A stretch of 10,921 bases of DNA from Oscillospiraceae bacterium (GTDB lineage: Bacteria > Bacillota > Clostridia > Oscillospirales > Ruminococcaceae). Under the pieces are notes generated by a model, which was given only the letters and a program-made list of their open reading frames with translations, ran no database searches and was not told where the DNA came from. This document shows positions 6,346 through 10,921 of this stretch, piece after piece (position 1 is the first letter of the stretch; each line of letters opens with the position of its first letter). The position numbers and the translations under genes were made by a program. The stretch is taken from contig JAHZBJ010000045.1 of assembly GCA_019423445.1 (NCBI GenBank), forward strand, positions 2,560 through 13,480. Direction: 5' to 3'.

Positions 6346-7809
6346 ATGAGCCTGTATCAGCACACCGCCAAGGATCTGGCCCAGATGCTGCGAAACAAGG
6401 AATGCAGCGCAGGGGAGATCGTCCGGTCGGTTTTTGAACGTATTGATTCCTGCGATGAAAAGGTTGGAGCCTACCTGACCCTGGACCGGGAAGGGGCCCT
6501 GGCCGCCGCCGCACAGGTGGATGAGAAGATTGCTGCGGGGGAGGAGATTGCTCCTCTGGCGGGTATTCCTGTGGCCGTCAAGGACAATATCTGCACCAAA
6601 GGGGTTCTTACCACCTGTGGTTCCCGGATGCTTTACAATTTTAAGCCTCCCTATAACGCCACTGTTATGGACAAGCTGGAGGCTGCCGGCTGCATTATGA
6701 CCGGCAAGGCAAACATGGACGAGTTTGCAATGGGCTCCTCCTGTGAGACTTCCTATTTCAAAAAGACCCACAACCCCCACGATCTGGATCGGGTTCCCGG
6801 GGGTTCCTCCGGCGGCTCTGCCGCCGCTGTGGCTGCAGGAGAATCGGTCCTTTCTTTGGGAAGCGACACCGGTGGTTCCATCCGCCAGCCCGCTTCCTGC
6901 TGCGGCGTTATCGGTCTGAAACCTACTTATGGTTCCGTCTCCCGCTATGGCCTGGTGGCTTTTGCTTCCTCCCTAGACCAGATTGGCCCTATGGGTCGCT
7001 GCGTGGAGGATGTGGCTGCTCTTTATAGCGTCATCTGCGGACGGGATCCCATGGACGCTACCACCGCCCGCCGGGAATACCCTGATTTTGCCTCCCTCCT
7101 CAAGGGGGATGTGAAGGGGCTGCGGATTGGCGTACCCAAGGAATACTTCGGGCCTGGGGTTGACCCGGAGGTAAAGGAGCTGGTCCATCAGGCTCTCCGG
7201 GAGCTGGAGGCTGCTGGAGCTACTCTGGTGGAACTGAGCCTCCCCAGCACCGATTACGCCCTTTCCGCCTATTACATTATCTCTTCTGCCGAGGCTTCCT
7301 CCAATCTGGCCAGGTTCGATGGAGTGAAATACGGCTACAGGGCAGAAAACTTTGATGGTCTCACTGATATGTATGAAAAAACCCGCAGCCAGGGCTTCGG
7401 AGACGAGGTGAAGCGGCGGATTATGCTGGGGACCTTTGTTCTCAGCTCCGGCTACTACGATGCTTACTACAACAAGGCAAAGTTGTTCCAGAAGTCCCTC
7501 AGAGCGGAATTTGCCAAGGCTTTCTCCCAGTGCGATATCATTGCCACCCCCACGTCTCCCACCATCGCCTTCCGGCTGGGTGAGAATATCGGAGACCCAT
7601 TGAAGATGTACGCCGCCGATATCTGCACCATTGCAGTGAACATCGCCGGGCTGCCTGGATTGTCCCTGCCCTGCGGCACCTCTCAGGGGATGCCGGTGGG
7701 GCTCCAGTTTATCGGACCCCGTTTTTCCGAGGAGCGGCTCTTTGACGCCGCTTATGCCTTCCAGACGCTCCGGGGAGGCAGCCTCTGCACCATCCCTGAG
7801 CTGGGTTAA
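6346..7809 (+). CDS. gatA: Asp-tRNA(Asn)/Glu-tRNA(Gln) amidotransferase subunit A
   Basis: A 487-residue amidase-signature enzyme that frees ammonia from glutamine and passes it to GatB. The Ser-cis-Ser-Lys triad is visible: K79 in PVAVKDNI, S154 in GGSSGGS and S178 in DTGGSIRQPAS, at the same numbers as in the Staphylococcus aureus enzyme. The Gly/Ser-rich signature spans about 152-190. The RYGLVAFASSLDQIGP stretch and the C-terminal NIAGLPGLSLPCG region are also typical. Length matches the family. AGAGGAG (6331-6337) overlaps the gatC stop region, and the ATG follows gatC by 14 nt, so subunit production is probably coupled. Confidence 0.98.
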   Translation: MSLYQHTAKDLAQMLRNKECSAGEIVRSVFERIDSCDEKVGAYLTLDREGALAAAAQVDEKIAAGEEIAPLAGIPVAVKDNICTKGVLTTCGSRMLYNFKPPYNATVMDKLEAAGCIMTGKANMDEFAMGSSCETSYFKKTHNPHDLDRVPGGSSGGSAAAVAAGESVLSLGSDTGGSIRQPASCCGVIGLKPTYGSVSRYGLVAFASSLDQIGPMGRCVEDVAALYSVICGRDPMDATTARREYPDFASLLKGDVKGLRIGVPKEYFGPGVDPEVKELVHQALRELEAAGATLVELSLPSTDYALSAYYIISSAEASSNLARFDGVKYGYRAENFDGLTDMYEKTRSQGFGDEVKRRIMLGTFVLSSGYYDAYYNKAKLFQKSLRAEFAKAFSQCDIIATPTSPTIAFRLGENIGDPLKMYAADICTIAVNIAGLPGLSLPCGTSQGMPVGLQFIGPRFSEERLFDAAYAFQTLRGGSLCTIPELG

Positions 7810-7825
7810 AGGAGGAGAGATTGCC

Positions 7826-9262
7826 ATGAAATATACCACTGTCATCGGGCTGGAGGTCCATGCGGAGCTCTCCACCAAAACCAAGATCTATTGCAGCTGC
7901 AAGAATTCCTTCGGTTCCGAGGTAAACTCCAACTGCTGCCCCAACTGCACCGGTATGCCCGGCAGCCTTCCCACCCTCAACGAAAAGGTGGTGGAGTACG
8001 CCGTCCGGATGGGTTACGCCACGGGCTGCACCATTAACAACGTCTGCAAAGCGGACCGGAAGAACTATTTCTATCCGGACCTGCCCAAGGCCTATCAGAT
8101 CTCCCAGTATGACATCCCTCTTTGTGAGCACGGCCATGTGGACGTCGTGGTGGATGAGGAAGGGACTACCCGCCGCATCGGAATCACCCGGATCCACATT
8201 GAGGAAGATGCCGGTAAGCTGATCCATTCCGACAGTTTTGAGGGAAGCCTGGTGGACCTGAATCGCTGCGGCGTCCCCCTCATCGAGATTGTCTCTGAGC
8301 CGGATATGCGCTCTGCTCAGGAGGCTAAGGCCTACCTGGACACCATTCGTGGAATTCTGCAGTATCTGGATATCTCCGACTGCAAGATGCAGGAGGGCTC
8401 CATCCGCTGCGACGTCAACGTTTCGGTGATGCCTGAGGGCTCCAACCAGTTCGGTACCCGGTGCGAAATGAAAAACGTCAACGGCTTTTCGGCTGTGGAG
8501 CGGGCCATTGAGTATGAAGCCCGGCGCCAGATGGAAGTGCTGGACGCTGGCGGCACCGTTTACCAGGAGACCCGCCGTTGGGACGACCTGGCAGGGAAGA
8601 ACTTTGTGCTGCGTTCCAAAGAGGATGCTCAGGACTACCGCTATTTCCCGGAACCGGATTTGGGAGTCATCGTTGTAGATGAGGAAAAACTCCAGGAGCT
8701 CCGGGCTACCATCCCTGAGCTGCCGGTCCACAAACTGCTGCGGTATATGAAAGAACTGGGGCTGCCCCACTTCGACGCCAACCTTCTCTGCGAGAACCCC
8801 GACAAGGCCGACTACTTTGAGGCCTGTGTGGCTTTGAACCAGTGCCCTCCCAAGACCATCTCCAACTGGCTGCTGGGGGATATCTCCCGAATCCTCAATG
8901 AAAAGAACCTCACCATCGGGGATACCAAACTCCCTCCGGAAAACCTCTGCGCCATGATCAACCTGATCCAGAAGGGCACCATTTCCAACACTGCCGGAAA
9001 GACGGTACTGGAGGAGATTATCTTCTCCGGTAAGACCCCGGACCAGGTAGTGGCGGAGAAGGGACTGGCCCAGATCAGCGATACCTCCGCCCTGGAGGCC
9101 ATTGTCCAAGAGGTTCTGGCAGACAACGAAAAGGTGGTAGCGGATTATCGGGGCGGTAAGAGCAACGCCCTGGGCTTCCTGGTGGGGCAGTGCATGCGCC
9201 GGAGCAAGGGCCAGGGAAATCCGACAGTTATCCGGCAGCTTCTGGAAAAGGCCCTGGGTTAA
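7826..9262 (+). CDS. gatB: Asp-tRNA(Asn)/Glu-tRNA(Gln) amidotransferase subunit B
   Basis: A 478-residue subunit that binds misacylated tRNA, activates its side-chain carboxylate with ATP and adds the ammonia delivered by GatA. The catalytic cradle starts at once with VIGLEVHAEL (E10 and H12, metal/active-site residues). Cysteines C23, C25, C37/C38 and C41 form a likely zinc site, and YFYPDLPK is at 81-88. The family motifs EDAGKL, DLNRCGVPLIEIVSEPD, GSIRCDVNVS, KNVNGF and DYRYFPEPDL follow. The last 150 or so residues form the helical and YqeY-like tail that contacts the tRNA. The start is the ATG at 7826 behind GGAGGAG (7811-7817); the frame is open further upstream inside gatA, but without a better start. 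With gatC and gatA it forms a complete GatCAB set. Confidence 0.98.
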   Translation: MKYTTVIGLEVHAELSTKTKIYCSCKNSFGSEVNSNCCPNCTGMPGSLPTLNEKVVEYAVRMGYATGCTINNVCKADRKNYFYPDLPKAYQISQYDIPLCEHGHVDVVVDEEGTTRRIGITRIHIEEDAGKLIHSDSFEGSLVDLNRCGVPLIEIVSEPDMRSAQEAKAYLDTIRGILQYLDISDCKMQEGSIRCDVNVSVMPEGSNQFGTRCEMKNVNGFSAVERAIEYEARRQMEVLDAGGTVYQETRRWDDLAGKNFVLRSKEDAQDYRYFPEPDLGVIVVDEEKLQELRATIPELPVHKLLRYMKELGLPHFDANLLCENPDKADYFEACVALNQCPPKTISNWLLGDISRILNEKNLTIGDTKLPPENLCAMINLIQKGTISNTAGKTVLEEIIFSGKTPDQVVAEKGLAQISDTSALEAIVQEVLADNEKVVADYRGGKSNALGFLVGQCMRRSKGQGNPTVIRQLLEKALG

Positions 9263-9298
9263 TTTCGCATTTTCGGGGCAACATAACAACAGTTCCTC

Positions 9299-9309
9299 TG
9301 ATCTGATCA
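9299..9309. repeat. Short palindrome TGATCTGATCA before the rhomboid-like gene
   Basis: Two perfect 5-bp arms surround a central T, and the outer TCTG and CAGA bases (9297-9300 and 9310-9313) are also complementary. It ends at the ribosome site (AAAGGAG, 9313-9319) of the next gene. It could be a small operator or a weak hairpin near the ribosome site, or chance. No clear promoter or terminator was found in the 66-nt gap between gatB and this gene. Confidence 0.25.
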
Positions 9310-9328
9310 CAGAAAGGAGCTTGGAAAC

Positions 9329-10021
9329 GTGAACAACTGGCTCAACAAGCTGGAGCGCCGGTTCGGTCGGCTGGGGATCCCAAACTTGATGCTGTATATC
9401 ACCTCCACCACCCTGGTTCTCACCCTGGTGCAGATGTTCGGCAACGTCCCCATTTACTTTTGGCTTTCCTTCGACCGGGAACTGATCCTGTCGGGACAGG
9501 TCTGGCGGCTGATCACCTTCCTGTTTGTGGATTACAGCAGCAGTCTCATTACGCTGATTTTTATGCTGTATTTCTACTACTGGATCGGCTGCCGTCTGGA
9601 ATATGCCTGGGGAACCTTCCAGTTTACTTTTTACTATCTTCTGGGAACGGTGGGAGCTATTGCCGGTGGCTTCATTACCGGAAGCACCAGTGCCACCTAC
9701 CTGAACCTGTCCCTCTTTCTTGCCTACGCAACCCTTTTCCCCAATGAAGAGATTCTCTTTATGATGTTTCTTCCCATTAAGGTGAAATATCTGGCATACC
9801 TGGACTGGATCATCTTTGCTGTAACGATTGTGTTCAGCCCTCTTTCTTCCAAAATTGCTGCGGTGTTGGCTCTGATCAACTTCTTTATCTTCTTCTGGCC
9901 GTATATTTCCGGCACCATCCGCAACCATTTCAAATACCGCAAGGTACGCAACAATTTCCGCAACCAGATGCGCCGGGACAATGTGCTCAGGGGACCCTGG
10001 GATGATGACAACCGCAGATAA
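9329..10021 (+). CDS. Rhomboid-like membrane protein lacking the protease residues
   Basis: A 230-residue multi-pass membrane protein with about six membrane segments (roughly 20-38, 60-68 re-entrant region to 86, 97-117, 122-137, 154-170, 174-192) and a basic/acidic cytoplasmic tail. Rhomboid-family hallmarks are present: SGQVWRLITFLF with the WR pair at 59-60, then LEYAWGTFQFTFYYLLG, and LFLAYATLFPNEEILFMMFLPIK. The serine-protease GxSG motif expected in the fourth segment is absent (the region reads STSATYLNLSLF), and the only His in the protein is H200 in the tail, so no catalytic His lies in a membrane helix. It therefore looks like a non-proteolytic rhomboid/derlin-like member. The start is GTG behind AAAGGAG (9313-9319). 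It follows gatB by 66 nt and may be read from the same operon. Its role is unknown. Confidence 0.8.
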   Translation: MNNWLNKLERRFGRLGIPNLMLYITSTTLVLTLVQMFGNVPIYFWLSFDRELILSGQVWRLITFLFVDYSSSLITLIFMLYFYYWIGCRLEYAWGTFQFTFYYLLGTVGAIAGGFITGSTSATYLNLSLFLAYATLFPNEEILFMMFLPIKVKYLAYLDWIIFAVTIVFSPLSSKIAAVLALINFFIFFWPYISGTIRNHFKYRKVRNNFRNQMRRDNVLRGPWDDDNRR

Positions 10022-10036
10022 AAGATGATATGTTTG

Positions 10037-10076
10037 AGACGCCCCGGAACGGAAGCAGCCGTTCCGGGGCGTCTTT
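10037..10076 (+). terminator. Rho-independent terminator after the rhomboid-like gene
   Basis: The arms at 10037-10052 and 10059-10074 form a perfect 16-bp GC-rich stem with a 6-nt loop, followed by TTTCT. It ends the upstream transcription unit just before the spoIIIAA control region. Confidence 0.9.
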
Positions 10077-10079
10077 CTG

Positions 10080-10108
10080 TCATAAAGCCGGACAGCCCCC
10101 CATATATT
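10080..10108 (+). promoter_or_regulatory. Candidate sigma-E promoter for spoIIIAA
   Basis: TCATAAA (10080-10086) and CATATATT (10101-10108) are 14 bp apart and resemble the Bacillus sigma-E consensus (an ATA-centred -35 and a CATACA-T type -10). In Bacillus the spoIIIA operon is transcribed by mother-cell sigma-E, which fits. Transcription would begin near 10115, about 24 nt before the start codon. The -35 begins four bases after the preceding terminator. Confidence 0.6.
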
Positions 10109-10138
10109 TAGACTAACGACGGACAAGGGGGCAGGGGA

Positions 10139-10921
10139 ATGACATGCAATGATCCTAAGGAATTCAGTAGGGCGGTATCCTATCTCCCTGAGTCTCTGCG
10201 GGCGCCTTTGGAGCGTATCCCCCAGGAGGAAAAGACCCGTATCCAGGAGGTGCGTCTCCGGGCTGGACGCCCCTTGTCGGTGTTTGACGGGGTGACGAAC
10301 CGTTTTGTAACCGGAGATGGAAGGCTGAGCGAAAGGGGCAGCGAGGGGCTTCCCGTGGAAAAGACCATGCTGCAGGAAGCTTTCGTTCAACTCTGCGACT
10401 ATTCGGTTCACACCCATCAGCGGGAGATGGAGAGGGGGTTCATTACCACCCCGAGAGGAGACAGGGTTGGAATCTGCGCCAGTGTTATCAAGGATCGTGA
10501 CGGAACCCTCTCCTGCCGTGAGATCTCATCCATGAACTTGCGGGTATCCCGGGAGATACCCGGATCCTGCCGGGAGCTGGCGAAAATCTGGGACCGCCGG
10601 CGTGGGATCATCCTGGCCGGAGGACCGGGCACGGGAAAAACCACCATGCTTCGGGATCTGGGGAGGGCCCTAGCTTCCGGGGAGCTGGGTCCCTGCAGGA
10701 AGGTGGTGTTTGTGGACGAGCGGTATGAGCTGTCGGCTATGTTCCAGGGGGAACCCCTTCGCGACATTGGACTTTGCAGCGACGCCATCTGCGGTTTACC
10801 CAAAAAAGAAGGAATGGAACAAGCGGTGCGGACCCTATCGCCGGAATACATCATCTGTGATGAGATGGGCTCCAGAGAAGAAGCGGAGGAGGTATCGGCC
10901 GGGCTGGCCTGCGGGGTCCAA
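10139..10921 (+). CDS. spoIIIAA: Stage III sporulation protein AA, 3' end outside window
   Basis: The first 261 codons of SpoIIIAA, an AAA+/secretion-type ATPase, read open to the right edge; about 45-50 residues are probably missing judging by the Bacillus length. It is thought to power or help assemble the SpoIIIA-SpoIIQ channel between mother cell and forespore. Visible parts: the N-terminal region with IQEVRLRAGRPL (35-46), the helix and strand unit with YSVHTHQREMERGFITTPRGDRVGI split across about 88-112, the Walker A motif GGPGTGKTT (161-169), VVFVDERYEL (about 189-198), and a Walker B-like YIICDEMG (237-244). The ATG at 10139 is preceded by AAGGGGG (10125-10131). Codons after the start run without a stop to the last base. 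It has its own candidate sigma-E promoter, and the rest of the spoIIIA operon is expected downstream. Confidence 0.95.
   Translation, partial: MTCNDPKEFSRAVSYLPESLRAPLERIPQEEKTRIQEVRLRAGRPLSVFDGVTNRFVTGDGRLSERGSEGLPVEKTMLQEAFVQLCDYSVHTHQREMERGFITTPRGDRVGICASVIKDRDGTLSCREISSMNLRVSREIPGSCRELAKIWDRRRGIILAGGPGTGKTTMLRDLGRALASGELGPCRKVVFVDERYELSAMFQGEPLRDIGLCSDAICGLPKKEGMEQAVRTLSPEYIICDEMGSREEAEEVSAGLACGVQ

Noticed and set aside
7709..10417. A 902-codon open frame on the minus strand
   Set aside because: It lies opposite gatB, the rhomboid-like gene and spoIIIAA, all with clear family motifs and ribosome sites. It is low-complexity shadow sequence produced by biased codon use and has no recognisable domain.
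10417..10854. A minus-strand open frame near the right edge
   Set aside because: The plus strand here is spoIIIAA with Walker A and B motifs, so this is a shadow frame.

Overview
The window reads as an ordinary chromosomal segment of an endospore-forming Firmicute. It encodes a YunB-like protein and SpoIIIAA (sporulation), an NAD+-dependent DNA ligase, the GatCAB amidotransferase and a long-form hibernation factor. The moderately high GC content, GTG/TTG starts, strong AGGAGG ribosome sites and gene set suggest a Clostridia member, possibly near the Oscillospiraceae. That placement is inference; no taxonomic marker is present. I saw no insertion sequence, phage gene, CRISPR array, tRNA or rRNA.

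Layout, left to right. The 3' end of an amidohydrolase (1-236) is followed by a good vegetative promoter inside a perfect 9-bp inverted repeat, which drives the ribosome hibernation factor hpf. A strong hairpin terminator follows hpf, then come a THUMP-domain rRNA methyltransferase (rlmL/ypsC type) and a small unknown membrane protein. A bidirectional terminator separates these from a convergent ferritin-like diiron protein on the minus strand. That gene is divergent from the yunB-like gene across a 107-bp gap.

Next comes a ligA-gatC-gatA-gatB operon (4074-9262) under its own promoter. ligA and gatC overlap by 4 nt, and gatC, gatA and gatB lie 14-16 nt apart. GatCAB makes Gln-tRNA(Gln) and/or Asn-tRNA(Asn) from the misacylated tRNAs; LigA seals nicks in replication and repair. 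A membrane protein with a rhomboid-like fold but no visible protease residues follows. It ends in a 16-bp-stem terminator, directly after which sits a candidate sigma-E promoter and the 5' part of spoIIIAA, cut by the window edge.

No new multi-gene system is evident. The items most worth a second look are the inverted repeat around the hpf promoter, the apparently inactive rhomboid-like protein, the terminator just before rlmL with no room for a promoter, and the candidate sigma-E promoter abutting the preceding terminator.
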